This document shows positions 17,984 through 26,527 of a DNA stretch of 64,000 nt, one piece after another. A program made the translations under genes and the position numbers. The DNA is taken from positions 58,220 through 122,219 of the forward strand of contig NZ_DGLI01000013.1 in NCBI RefSeq assembly GCF_002387895.1. Direction: 5' to 3'. Each line of letters starts with the position of its first letter. Within the stretch, counting starts at the first letter, position 1. Below the pieces are notes generated by a model. The model saw only the letters and a list, made by a program, of their open reading frames with translations. It ran no database searches and was not told the origin of the DNA. This stretch comes from Clostridium sp. UBA4548. GTDB lineage: Bacteria > Bacillota > Clostridia > Clostridiales > Clostridiaceae.

Positions 17984-19078
17984 ATGAAATTTACTATTAA
18001 TAAAGATGAGTTTTTTAAGGGGATACAAGAAGCTCAGAGAGTTATTTATTTAAAAAGTGGATTTACAACACTGCAAGGAATTTTAATAAAAGCAAAAAAA
18101 GATTATCTGATGATTGCAGGAGGAGATAAAAACTTATATCTAGAAACTGAAGTTAAAGCAGAGGTTTATGAGGAAGGCAGCATTGTAGTGGAGTCAAAAT
18201 TGATAGGAGATATAATAAGAAAGTTACCTGATGCACCAATAGAAGTCAGTACTGTAAGTGATAGAAATATAAAAATTATTTGTGATAAAAATATAATAAA
18301 TTTAGTTTATCAAGATGAAGGAAGTTTTCCAAAGATGCCAGAAATAAAAGAAGATATTAAAGTAGCTATACCACAAAAGGTTATAAAAAGGATGATTAAG
18401 GGAACTACCTTCGCAACAGATCAAAGCGGTCTAAGACCTATATATTCAGGAGTTCTTTTCGATTTAAAAGATAATGAACTTAATATGGTGGCATTAGATG
18501 GTATTAGAGCGGCTATATGTCATTACCTAAATGAAAATAAAGGAATTATTAGTGTTGTAATACCTGGGCGCACACTAAACGAAGTAGCTAAAATTAGTGA
18601 AACTGAAGATACTGAGGTTAAAATTACATTTACTTCAAATCAAATATTATTTACTATTGGTAAAACAAAAGTAATATCCACACTATTAGATGGAGAGTTT
18701 GGAAAATATGAAACTTTTATACCAAATGAATACACTTTAAAGGTTACGATGAATAAACAAAGCTTAATTGATAATTTAGAAAGAGCATCAATAATTGGGA
18801 GAGAGGGGAGCTTTAGTTCAGTCCTATTAGATATGCAGGATGACAAGATGTACATTACTTCCAGTTCACAAATTGGAGATATAAAAGGAGAGTTAGATGT
18901 ATTATTGCAGGGGCTACCTTTACAGGTAAAAGCAAATTCAAAATATATATTAGATGCATTAAATGCTATAGAAGATGAGGAAGTTATGCTTAAGTTTACA
19001 TCTAGCCTATCTGTTTTTGTAATTACTGAAAGAATCAATGAGAACTCTACTTATTTAATATCACCAGTGAGAATGTAG
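17984..19078 (+). CDS. dnaN: DNA polymerase III beta sliding clamp, second copy
   Basis: The 364-residue length and the pattern of three tandem clamp domains (DNKNLYLETEVKAEV-like first domain, GLRPIYSGVLF in the second, and the C-terminal ITERINENSTYLISPVRM) identify a beta clamp, the ring that holds polymerase on DNA. The canonical dnaN sits beside dnaA; here there is no dnaA, recF or gyrB, so this is an extra paralog. The ATG at 17984 has GGGGG eight bases upstream; an ATG at 17969 is less likely. Confidence 0.9.
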   Translation: MKFTINKDEFFKGIQEAQRVIYLKSGFTTLQGILIKAKKDYLMIAGGDKNLYLETEVKAEVYEEGSIVVESKLIGDIIRKLPDAPIEVSTVSDRNIKIICDKNIINLVYQDEGSFPKMPEIKEDIKVAIPQKVIKRMIKGTTFATDQSGLRPIYSGVLFDLKDNELNMVALDGIRAAICHYLNENKGIISVVIPGRTLNEVAKISETEDTEVKITFTSNQILFTIGKTKVISTLLDGEFGKYETFIPNEYTLKVTMNKQSLIDNLERASIIGREGSFSSVLLDMQDDKMYITSSSQIGDIKGELDVLLQGLPLQVKANSKYILDALNAIEDEEVMLKFTSSLSVFVITERINENSTYLISPVRM

Positions 19079-19119
19079 TTTTTGATTGAAACCTCTGAAA
19101 CCCGTATGAATACTATTTA

Positions 19120-19145
19120 TTCTTATCTTTTTATATGGATAAGAA
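19120..19145 (+). terminator. Hairpin after the second clamp gene
   Basis: TTCTTATC / GATAAGAA stem. A second inverted repeat follows at about 19152-19207 (TATATCAATAAATATT against AATATTTATTGGTATA). Confidence 0.5.
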
Positions 19146-19321
19146 AAAAAGTATATCAATAAATATTTATATCAAGAAGTATTTATAAGAATATTTATTG
19201 GTATAAATATGTGTTTTTGCATTGATAATGTCTATAAAAATGATGATTGGATGGGAGAAGCTATTCAGAAAGTAGATATTAAATTAAGGCTCAAAGGAAT
19301 AAAGTTAATGAGGTGAGGATT

Positions 19322-20188
19322 TTGAGAAGTGAAAAGGAAATCATGGATTTAATACTACGGGTGGCTAAAGAAGATGACCGTATTAGAGCAGTTTACATGG
19401 GAGGTTCTAGGACAAACCCTAAAGTAGAAAAAGATATTTATCAGGATTACGATATTGTCTATGCGGTAACAGAGACTAAATCCTTTTTAGAAGATAAGAG
19501 TTGGATTTCTGTGTTTGGAGATATTGCTGTAATGCAGGAACCAGATTTATTTGATGTAGCTTATGGAAGAAAACATAATTTCCATCAGTCCTACACCTGG
19601 TTAATGCTATTTAAGGATGGAAATAGAATTGACTTGGGAATAAAAACTAAAGAAGAAATGTTAGAGGATTATTTAGAGGATAAACTTACTTTGCCACTTT
19701 TAGATAAGGATAATTGCTTACCTAAAACACAGGCGCCAACGGATGAAGATTACTGGGTAAGAAAACCTACAGAGCTACAGTATATTTGTTGTTGTAATGA
19801 ATTTTGGTGGTGTTTGAACAATGTAGCAAAAGGAATTATAAGGGATGAGCTACCCTATGCCATGTGGATGTATAATGTAATCGTAAGAAACATGGTTGAA
19901 AAAATGATAGATTGGCACATTGGAACAAACACAAACTTTTCTGTGTCACCAGGAAAACAGGGTAAGTATTATAAAAAGTATCTTACTAAGGAACCTTATG
20001 GAATGTATTCAAAAACCTATACAGATAGCAATTATGAAAACTTTTGGGCTGCAGTATTTACGGCTTGTGAGCTATTTAGAACTACTGCATTAATAGTAGG
20101 GGAGAATCTAGGATATAAGTATAATATAATTGAAGATGAAAATATGACAGAGTATTTACTCAAAGTAAAAAGTAATCAATATGATTAG
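19322..20188 (+). CDS. Aminoglycoside 6-adenylyltransferase-like protein (AadK/ANT(6) family)
   Basis: The family transfers AMP from ATP to the 6-position of streptomycin. Visible are the nucleotidyltransferase loop YMGGSRTNP near residue 26 with QDYDIVYAV after it, FKDGNRIDL near 97, and the CCNEFWWCLNNVAKGI block near 155. The start TTG at 19322 gives MRSEKE, which matches how AadK of Bacillus begins; AGGTGAGG lies just before. Resistance spectrum cannot be judged by eye. A GNAT gene follows after 11 bases. Confidence 0.88.
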   Translation: MRSEKEIMDLILRVAKEDDRIRAVYMGGSRTNPKVEKDIYQDYDIVYAVTETKSFLEDKSWISVFGDIAVMQEPDLFDVAYGRKHNFHQSYTWLMLFKDGNRIDLGIKTKEEMLEDYLEDKLTLPLLDKDNCLPKTQAPTDEDYWVRKPTELQYICCCNEFWWCLNNVAKGIIRDELPYAMWMYNVIVRNMVEKMIDWHIGTNTNFSVSPGKQGKYYKKYLTKEPYGMYSKTYTDSNYENFWAAVFTACELFRTTALIVGENLGYKYNIIEDENMTEYLLKVKSNQYD

Positions 20189-20199
20189 GAGGATTAGTC

Positions 20200-20664
20200 A
20201 TGGAAAGTTTAGAATTTATAAGTGGTGGCAGAGAACTATTAGATTTCGTAAAGCCCCTATGGGAAAAATTAAATAAGCATCATGAAGAAAGCTCTAAAAA
20301 CTTTTCACATAAGTTTAGTAGCTTAAATTTTGAAGTTAGAAAAAGTAAGTTTATAAATGATGAAGATATGCAAGTTAAAATTGATTTAATTAAAGATAAG
20401 GAACAAAAAAAATATATTGGATATTGTATTAGCACAATTAATGCAGATTTAACTGGAGAAATTGATTCCTTGTTTGTAGATAAGGCATACCGTAAATATG
20501 GTATAGGGGATAAGCTAATGACTAGGGCGTTACAATGGCTAGATGATAATAAAGTTAAAACAAAAATAATTGGTGTAGCAGAAGGAAACGAGAATGTGCT
20601 AGATTTTTATAAAAAATATGGCTTTTATAAAAGGAGAATAATTTTAGAACAAATTGAAGAATAA
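20200..20664 (+). CDS. GNAT family N-acetyltransferase
   Basis: 154 residues; EIDSLFVDKAYRKYGIGDKL near residues 86-105 holds the acetyl-CoA loop and NENVLDFYKKYGFYKR the C-terminal helix. AGGAGGATTAGTC precedes the ATG. It follows the AadK-like gene by 11 bases and is probably cotranscribed, forming a possible drug-modification pair (inference). Confidence 0.87.
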   Translation: MESLEFISGGRELLDFVKPLWEKLNKHHEESSKNFSHKFSSLNFEVRKSKFINDEDMQVKIDLIKDKEQKKYIGYCISTINADLTGEIDSLFVDKAYRKYGIGDKLMTRALQWLDDNKVKTKIIGVAEGNENVLDFYKKYGFYKRRIILEQIEE

Positions 20665-20695
20665 GGATTAAGGTTGAGGAGATTCAAGAGCAAAA

Positions 20696-20726
20696 ACCCT
20701 GCAGATTTGTACCTAAAATGCAGGGT
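20696..20726. promoter_or_regulatory. Perfect inverted repeat between GNAT and AraC-type genes
   Basis: ACCCTGCA / TGCAGGGT with a 15-base loop. There is no T-run, so an operator of the following AraC-type gene is as likely as a terminator. Confidence 0.45.
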
Positions 20727-20774
20727 ATCTTCACATTGCCTTTGTTAAAATTAGTATGAAAGGAGGATGAGGCT

Positions 20775-21674
20775 ATGGAATGGGTTCAAAGAATGACAGC
20801 AACTGTGGATTATATTGAAGGACATATAGCTGATGATATTATGTATGATGAGGTAGCAAAAATTGCTTGTTGTTCCATGCATCAATTTGGACGTGTTTTT
20901 TCTTATATTGTTGGTATATCTTTAGCGGAATATATACGTCGCAGGAGATTAACCCTTGCTGCACTAGAACTTCAGAGCAGTGACACAAAAGTAATTGATG
21001 TGGCCTTAAAGTATGGATATAATTCTCCAGATGCTTTTACTCGTGCCTTTGTTGAAATGCACAGAACAACTCCAAAGGGAGCGCGTACTTTAGGAGTAAA
21101 ACTTAAAGCCTATCCGCCCATCACCTTTCATATTTCGATAAAAGGAGATGTTGAGATGGAATATCGTATTGAAGAAAAGAAAGAGATAAGTTTAGTTGGG
21201 ATTGTTAGACAAATAAAGAGGCAGTCTGCAAATACTACAGCTAATGATTGGAAGGAATCTTCAGGTGAAACATGGGATCTATGGGATAAATTTTTGAATG
21301 GTGGTACTGATAGGAAACTAGCATGTAATTACAAACTTTATCGCAGTCCCATGTGGCAGATGGGTTTTACTCAGACACTAGAAAATGGAGAAACATTAAT
21401 AGCTATTGGTGCTGAAGCAGATGAAAATGTTGTTACAGACCTAGAAACTTACACTATACCAGCGAGCAAATGGGTAGTTTTCACTGTGAGAGGTAGCCTA
21501 AGTAACAAAGAACATCCAATTGATGCCGTTTGGACCAGGATAACAACAGAATGGCTTCCTTCATCTGGATACGAGAGGTCAGCAAACTATGAAATTGAGG
21601 TTTATCTACCAGGAAATACAGATAGTGATGATTATATATGTGAAATATGGGTTCCTGTAAAAAAACAAAAGTAG
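20775..21674 (+). CDS. AraC-family regulator with GyrI-like effector-binding domain
   Basis: Residues 1-~110 form the double helix-turn-helix of the AraC family (VAKIACCSMHQFGRVFSY and VALKYGYNSPDAFTRAF). Residues ~125-299 form the GyrI-like ligand-binding domain, as in Rob-type multidrug regulators. The domain order HTH first, sensor second is typical of that group. AAGGAGGATGAGGCT precedes the ATG. Target genes are not obvious; the downstream membrane protein at 22057 is one candidate. Confidence 0.92.
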   Translation: MEWVQRMTATVDYIEGHIADDIMYDEVAKIACCSMHQFGRVFSYIVGISLAEYIRRRRLTLAALELQSSDTKVIDVALKYGYNSPDAFTRAFVEMHRTTPKGARTLGVKLKAYPPITFHISIKGDVEMEYRIEEKKEISLVGIVRQIKRQSANTTANDWKESSGETWDLWDKFLNGGTDRKLACNYKLYRSPMWQMGFTQTLENGETLIAIGAEADENVVTDLETYTIPASKWVVFTVRGSLSNKEHPIDAVWTRITTEWLPSSGYERSANYEIEVYLPGNTDSDDYICEIWVPVKKQK

Positions 21675-21712
21675 GGTTCCAAAATATAAAAATATGGAAT
21701 ATATAAACAATT

Positions 21713-21996
21713 TATGGTAAAATATTAGCACATTAAAATTGAATTTGATTATTCTCACAAGTGTTATATTGTCTATGAAAATTAATATCGTTCATAGACA
21801 ATATAATCCTATATAAAAGCAATATTATGAGGTTTCAAGGCGTAAGGTATTTAATCCATCACTAAATACCTTAGGGGAACCACCATAGGAGCAATGTAAA
21901 AGTTAGACCTGACCTTGGTTCTAATAATACAATAAAAAATTAATTTGAAAGATAAAGGCTAGAGTTAAGAAGATTTATTATAAAACTCTAGCCTTT
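21713..21996 (+). ncRNA. Candidate structured RNA or leader with three strong hairpins
   Basis: No gene is seen in 21675-22056. A promoter-like TATGGTAAAAT at 21713-21723 precedes three perfect inverted repeats: 16-base arms TTATATTGTCTATGAA / TTCATAGACAATATAA (21764-21806), 11-base arms TAAGGTATTTA / TAAATACCTTA (21843-21873), and 13-base arms AAAGGCTAGAGTT / AACTCTAGCCTTT (21954-21996). Between the last two lies a less AT-rich stretch (GGGGAACCACCATAGGAGC...). It could be a stand-alone RNA with terminator or a leader of the 22057 gene. I do not recognise a known riboswitch class. Confidence 0.45.
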
Positions 21997-22056
21997 AACA
22001 AAAGCAAAATTATAAAGTCCATGAAAAAAATTATTAGTCATCTAAGGAGAGTAAGT

Positions 22057-22500
22057 ATGAAATTAGTGTATCGGTTATTATTTGGCTTACATTTGTTTGT
22101 TGGAATTGGTGCCATGGCTGGGGGATTAGCAGCTATTATTAACCCATTAGAGCCTTTGGGCATGCCACTTGAACCATTAAAAAATTCACCTTTTAGCAAT
22201 TACTTAATACCTGGGATTATTTTGTTTGCTATTATAGGTCTTGGCAATATCTTAAGTATTTTAACCATTTACACTAAATCAAAATTTCAAGGTTACATAA
22301 GTGGTGTTTTTGGCGGGGCTTTGATGATTTGGATAATAGTTCAATGTGTAATGCTAAGAGCAGTGGCTTTTTTACATGTTTTATTTTTTATTATAGGATT
22401 AGTCCAAGCCGCATTAGCAAGTGCTGTTTTACTTGAAAAGGGATTGTTCCCATTAAATATAGTAATAAAACTTTACAAAGAAATGAAAAAAGAAGTTTAA
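22057..22500 (+). CDS. Four-helix membrane protein of unknown function
   Basis: 147 residues with about four transmembrane helices (LLFGLHLFVGIGAMAGGLAA, YLIPGIILFAIIGLGNILS, GVFGGALMIWIIVQCVML, and AFLHVLFFIIGLVQAALAS). The ATG at 22057 has AAGGAGAG eight bases upstream and is preferred over the ATG at 22021. It follows the multi-hairpin leader at 21713-21996. I do not recognise the family. Confidence 0.75.
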   Translation: MKLVYRLLFGLHLFVGIGAMAGGLAAIINPLEPLGMPLEPLKNSPFSNYLIPGIILFAIIGLGNILSILTIYTKSKFQGYISGVFGGALMIWIIVQCVMLRAVAFLHVLFFIIGLVQAALASAVLLEKGLFPLNIVIKLYKEMKKEV

Positions 22501-22537
22501 ACAAAGAGTAGAATAAACATTTAAGGAGAAAAATTTA

Positions 22538-23026
22538 ATGGAGGTATGTTTAAGAAAAGTAGGATTAGAAGATGCACAGATTATTCATGAAATGCAAGTT
22601 AAAGCTTTTGAAAGTTTGTTAGAGAAATATGAGGACTATGAAACAAACCCAGGAAATGAATCTTTAGAAAAGGTAATTAGTAGAATAAAACAGGAAAAGA
22701 GTGACTATTACATTATCAATATGGACAAGGCTAATGTTGGAGCAATTAGAGTAGTAAAGGTTGAAAACAGGATTTATCGTGTTAGTCCTATTTTTGTATT
22801 ACCAGAATACCAAGGAAGAGGGATAGCTCAAAAGGTCTTTGAACTAATTGAAGCCATATACAGTGATGCCATAGAATGGATACTAGACACCATATTACAA
22901 GAAAAAGGAAATTGTTACTTATATGAAAAGCTTGGCTATAGAAAAACAGGAGAAATAAAAGTAATTAATGATAAATTAACCATTGTGTTTTATAGTAAGA
23001 AATGTTTGGCACCTGAATATAAATAA
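22538..23026 (+). CDS. GNAT family N-acetyltransferase
   Basis: 162 residues; SPIFVLPEYQGRGIAQKVF near residues 85-103 is the acetyl-CoA loop and GNCYLYEKLGYRKTGE the C-terminal part. AAGGAG precedes the ATG. The stop codon lies inside the end of dispersed repeat copy C, so the last residues are encoded at the repeat boundary. Confidence 0.88.
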   Translation: MEVCLRKVGLEDAQIIHEMQVKAFESLLEKYEDYETNPGNESLEKVISRIKQEKSDYYIINMDKANVGAIRVVKVENRIYRVSPIFVLPEYQGRGIAQKVFELIEAIYSDAIEWILDTILQEKGNCYLYEKLGYRKTGEIKVINDKLTIVFYSKKCLAPEYK

Positions 23027-23182
23027 CCAATCAAAGATGTGAGTGATATTTTGAGTTCACAAGCAAGCTTGTGCAGGCAAGGAAGCAGGTTCTTTAAATA
23101 ATAGAGTTAATTAAGGATTCTGTTAACGCAATATAACACAAAATAGATCAGTATACTAACTTAGTTATTATTTAAACATGCT
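23021..23182 (-). repeat. Dispersed repeat element, copy C
   Basis: Reverse-complement copy of the elements at 3446 and 14303, about 162 bases. Shared blocks are CTATTTTGTGTTATATTGCG, GCACAAGCTTGCTTGTGA and ACTCAAAATATC. It lies between two GNAT genes and overlaps the stop codon of the first. Confidence 0.85.
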
Positions 23183-23222
23183 TTAGTGCACTATATTAAT
23201 TTTTTGACAAGGAGCGATACCT

Positions 23223-23768
23223 ATGAAAAACATAGAAATAAGCAGACCGAAGATTGAGGATATAGAAGAAATCAATAAGTTCTTTGAACTTGTGCTTAGA
23301 GATACCTTTGAGAGAAACGGAATTTTAGATTTAGTTGATACTTTTGACAATGAAATTATTGATAAGAGAAGATGTTTAAATCAAGATATAGAGAGCCAAG
23401 GTACGAATAGGTTTTTTCTTATAGCAAAAGAGGGGGCGAAAATAGTTGGCTCAATTGAATATGGTCCTTCCAATGAACTGATAGATACCTGCACTAAGGG
23501 AAAATTAAAGTCTTTACTTGAAATAGGAACAGTGTTTGTTCATCCTGATTACCAAAAGCAAGGTATTGGGAGCAGGATGTTCAATGCTATATTTGAAGAA
23601 CTTCATAGAAAAGGAATAAAGGAATTTTGTTTCGACAGTGGCTATAAAAGTGCTCAGAAAATATGGATGAATAAGTTTGGAAAGTCTGAGTACCATTTAA
23701 AGGATTTTTGGGGTAAAGGTGAGGACCATATGGTATGGCGAGTAAATGTACAAGATGTATTAAAATAA
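23223..23768 (+). CDS. GNAT family N-acetyltransferase
   Basis: 181 residues; IGTVFVHPDYQKQGIGSRMF near residues 101-120 holds the acetyl-CoA loop. The C-terminal SAQKIWMNKFGKSEYHLKDF and HMVWR segment differs from the usual ending and is seen in a clostridial subgroup. AAGGAGCG precedes the ATG. Substrate unknown. Confidence 0.88.
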   Translation: MKNIEISRPKIEDIEEINKFFELVLRDTFERNGILDLVDTFDNEIIDKRRCLNQDIESQGTNRFFLIAKEGAKIVGSIEYGPSNELIDTCTKGKLKSLLEIGTVFVHPDYQKQGIGSRMFNAIFEELHRKGIKEFCFDSGYKSAQKIWMNKFGKSEYHLKDFWGKGEDHMVWRVNVQDVLK

Positions 23769-23865
23769 ATAATTATATCTTGGAACAGTGATTAAAGAAC
23801 TACGTGTAGAAGGGGAAAAGTTAAATACAAAATAGTTTAGTGTTTTAGCTATGGAGATGAGATTT

Positions 23866-24435
23866 ATGAAAGAAAATTTAATGATTATAGTTTCAGGGGC
23901 GCCAGCTGTTGGGAAAACAACCTTGAGTAAGGATTTAGCTCAAAGATTTAATTTACCAGTGATTAATAAGGATGAGATTAAAGAATTACTTTTCAATACT
24001 ATAGGTGTTAGAGACGAAGAATGGGGACTTAAACTTGGAGGTGCAAGTTTTGAGCTTACCTATTTATTTGCTGAAAAACTTTTACAAACAGGAAAATCCT
24101 TTATTGTAGAGGGGAATTTTGATAATAGATATTCAACAAAAGCTTTCTTAGATATAAGAAAAAGGATTTCCTACAAAGTAGTGCAATTATATTGTTACTG
24201 TGAAGTTGATATTCTATATAAAAGATTCATAAATAGAAATAATTCAGGGGAAAGGCATATAGGGCATATCAGACCAGTAGGAAGTTTCGAAGAATATAGT
24301 AAAAATATAAACAATAGAGAGTTTAAGCTAAATATTGAAAATAGCATAACTATAGATATTGATACTACAGATTTTAATAAAGTAGACCTTGAAGCAATTT
24401 ATAAAACTGTTGAAAAAAGTTTAGCCTTGTATTAA
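23866..24435 (+). CDS. Small P-loop kinase (AAA/zeta-toxin-like)
   Basis: 189 residues with Walker A GAPAVGKTTLSK near residue 11, then NKDEIKELLF, and the basic lid RHIGHIRP near 130. The fold fits P-loop kinases such as shikimate/gluconate kinase or zeta toxin; no antitoxin gene is adjacent, so a toxin role is not supported. The ATG at 23866 follows GGAGATGAG and is preferred over 23851. Confidence 0.8.
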   Translation: MKENLMIIVSGAPAVGKTTLSKDLAQRFNLPVINKDEIKELLFNTIGVRDEEWGLKLGGASFELTYLFAEKLLQTGKSFIVEGNFDNRYSTKAFLDIRKRISYKVVQLYCYCEVDILYKRFINRNNSGERHIGHIRPVGSFEEYSKNINNREFKLNIENSITIDIDTTDFNKVDLEAIYKTVEKSLALY

Positions 24436-24463
24436 TTTTAAACATATACATTGGGGGGATAAT

Positions 24464-25009
24464 ATGTTAAATGGAAAAAGTATTAGTCTTAGATTGATTC
24501 AAGATGAAGATATACCAGAAATGTTAGAATTAATGAATGACTTAACTCATAGGGGAACTTATTTAGGGGTTGAGTTGCATCATGAAAGTAAGATAAGAAA
24601 CTATCATTCTGAAGCAGGTTTTTGGGAGAGCGATTTTGGAAGAATGCTAATAACAGATAAGTCCAATAGAATTTTAGGAGCAATTACATTCTTCAAAGGA
24701 ATTGGAGACTGCGAAGGTTATGAGATTGGTTGTCAGATTTACAGGAATGAAGATAGAAGTAAGGGTTATGCCACAGAAGCTATAAAGCTTTTTTGTGCAT
24801 ATATATTTGAACTTAAACCCATACAAAGGCTTCAAATATGTACCGTTAAAGAAAATATAGCAGCAAGAAAAGCAGCAGAAAAATGTGGTTTTCTTTATGA
24901 GGGAACTATGAGAAAAGCATTTTTCGCAAGGGGAAAATATCATGACTTAGATATTTTATCAATGTTAAGAGAAGAGTGCAAATTTCTATTGAATGAATTA
25001 TCATACTAA
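24464..25009 (+). CDS. GNAT family N-acetyltransferase (RimJ/RimL-like)
   Basis: 181 residues; EIGCQIYRNEDRSKGYATEA near 87-106 holds the acetyl-CoA loop and NIAARKAAEKCGFLYEGTMR is the RimJ/RimL-type C-terminal block. GGGGGG precedes the ATG. It sits between two P-loop kinase genes, all in the same direction. Confidence 0.9.
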   Translation: MLNGKSISLRLIQDEDIPEMLELMNDLTHRGTYLGVELHHESKIRNYHSEAGFWESDFGRMLITDKSNRILGAITFFKGIGDCEGYEIGCQIYRNEDRSKGYATEAIKLFCAYIFELKPIQRLQICTVKENIAARKAAEKCGFLYEGTMRKAFFARGKYHDLDILSMLREECKFLLNELSY

Positions 25010-25021
25010 GAAATAAGGTTA

Positions 25022-25651
25022 ATGAGTATGGGAAATAAGAATGTTGAACTTGTTCTTTCTTTAGTTTTTAAAAATATAGAAGAAAGAAAAGAGAATTATA
25101 TAATTGGTATTGATGGGTATAGTTGTGCTGGAAAGACTTCCATAACTGAGCAATTAGTGAAGCACTTTAAAGAAAAATACCCAGTGCAAGTTTTTCATAT
25201 AGATGATTATATTACTACTAGAGAGCAAAGATATAACACAGGATATGAACAATGGTACGAGCTTTTTTATTTACAGTGGAATGAAATTTATATTAGAGAC
25301 CATTTATTTAAACCACTTAAAAGTAATGATGTAGAGTTAAAATTAAATTATTATAATAAAGAAAAAGATGTGATAACTGAGAGGAGCTATAAGATAGCTT
25401 CAAGAAGTATAGTAATTGTTGAGGGAGTTTATCTTCAAAGGAAGTGTTGGAGAGATTTCTTTGATTATATGATTTTTGTAAATTGCCCAAGAGATGTGAG
25501 ATTTGAAAGAGAAATAATTAGAAGTGATCATAAGGGTGATCTTAGTCAGGTTATCGAGAAATATAAGGAACGTTACTGGGCAGCTGAGGAGTACTATGAT
25601 AAAACCTTTGAACCTCTAAGGTCAGCCAATTTGGTTATAAATAATTGCTAA
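25022..25651 (+). CDS. Uridine kinase-like P-loop kinase
   Basis: 209 residues; Walker A GIDGYSCAGKTSI near residue 27, the acceptor motif HIDDYITT near 56, and VEGVYLQRK near 137 match the uridine kinase/phosphoribulokinase family. It begins 12 bases after the GNAT stop. An in-frame ATG at 25028 has better spacing from AAGG (25015) and may be the real start. Phosphoacceptor unknown. Confidence 0.82.
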   Translation: MSMGNKNVELVLSLVFKNIEERKENYIIGIDGYSCAGKTSITEQLVKHFKEKYPVQVFHIDDYITTREQRYNTGYEQWYELFYLQWNEIYIRDHLFKPLKSNDVELKLNYYNKEKDVITERSYKIASRSIVIVEGVYLQRKCWRDFFDYMIFVNCPRDVRFEREIIRSDHKGDLSQVIEKYKERYWAAEEYYDKTFEPLRSANLVINNC

Positions 25652-25681
25652 TGGGATGAAAGCCGTAGAAACACCATATTT

Positions 25682-25739
25682 CCTTAAGGGAACAGTTGCT
25701 GGTTCATCCATAGTTAAGCATTCACTTTTGTTCCCTATA
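25682..25739. repeat. Short hairpin repeat, copy 1
   Basis: 58 bases starting CCTTAAGGGAAC and ending GTTCCCTATA. The same boundaries with a similar inner length occur at 54271-54330. The GGGAACA / TGTTCCC arms can pair. Confidence 0.5.
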
Positions 25740-25774
25740 AGTAAATAATAGTATGAATTCTGTGTGGATAATTA

Positions 25775-26158
25775 TTAAACTATTTTTACAACAGTACCTA
25801 TCCATACATATTTAACTAAATCAAGAATATCTTTATTATACATTCTAATACAACCGTTAGATACGGATTTCCCTATGGAAGAGGGGTTGTTAGTTCCATG
25901 TATTCCGTAATCGCCATAGGGGGCATCTAGACCTAGCCATCTCACTCCAAAGGGGCCACCAGGATTTATAGCTGCATTTTCAATTTTAAAGGTGCCTATA
26001 GGAGTAGGAGTTGAGGGTTTGCCAGTAGCTATTGGGTAGGATTTAAATATTTTATTGTCTTTTATCAAATAAAGGCGCTTTTCGTTTGGCTTAATAGTTA
26101 TTCGATAGTCTGCTCGAAAGCCTTCTGAGTAGTACTCGTAAGGGTAGTTTTTTAGCAT
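25775..26158 (-). CDS. L,D-transpeptidase (YkuD domain)
   Basis: 127 residues. The catalytic signature is complete: HGTNNPSSIGK, then SNGCIRM, with the nucleophilic cysteine near residue 106. The preceding GFRADYRITIKPNEKRLY segment is the usual YkuD start. No signal peptide is visible, unlike many cell-wall enzymes, so export is uncertain. The ATG at 26158 follows AGGAGGT and is preferred over the upstream in-frame start. It cross-links peptidoglycan in known relatives. Confidence 0.92.
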   Translation of the reverse strand: MLKNYPYEYYSEGFRADYRITIKPNEKRLYLIKDNKIFKSYPIATGKPSTPTPIGTFKIENAAINPGGPFGVRWLGLDAPYGDYGIHGTNNPSSIGKSVSNGCIRMYNKDILDLVKYVWIGTVVKIV

Positions 26159-26281
26159 TAAAATACCTCCTAGTATTGATTTGAGAAAGATGTTGATATT
26201 TGACAATTATCAATACATTTTATGCATATATGTAGGAGGCTGTTCCTATAATTTACTATAAGATTTAATGGAGGTGATAAA

Positions 26282-26377
26282 ATGAGATTTGAATTAGCTG
26301 TAAAGGAACAACTCAAAATACTCTGTGCAAAGTCTGTAGGTATGACTTTTGGCGGCAATTTGCACAGAGACAAGTAA
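26282..26377 (+). CDS. Possible small protein of 31 residues
   Basis: An ATG with a near-ideal ribosome site (GGAGGTGATAA) opens a 31-codon frame starting MRFELAVKEQLKIL and ending GGNLHRDK. No family is recognised. The second half of the gene is an inverted repeat, CTCTGTGCAAA (26321) against TTTGCACAGAG (26359), with a nested AAAGTC/GACTTT pair, so it could instead be a structured leader peptide. Confidence 0.4.
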   Translation: MRFELAVKEQLKILCAKSVGMTFGGNLHRDK

Positions 26378-26527
26378 TATAGTCGCTCTTACTAAATCAT
26401 ATTTCTAAGTATAAATAAAATAAATGAAGATACTGATTTATTTGTTTTTGAAAATGCCTAAGTAAAATTAATACCTTTACGGGCTTTGTTTCCTTAATTT
26501 AAATAAAGATTTAAGGAGCTGAGCTTT

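Noticed and set aside
21868..21930. Third copy of the CCTTAAGGGAAC hairpin repeat
   Set aside because: Only the first ~14 bases resemble it (CCTTAGGGGAACC); the end does not match, so it is kept only as part of the RNA candidate.
23866..25651. Toxin-antitoxin pair (zeta-like kinase)
   Set aside because: No antitoxin gene adjacent; both P-loop proteins fit ordinary small-molecule kinases as well.
26170..26373. 67-residue minus-strand open frame
   Set aside because: No ribosome site; lies opposite a short frame with a strong site and overlaps an inverted repeat.
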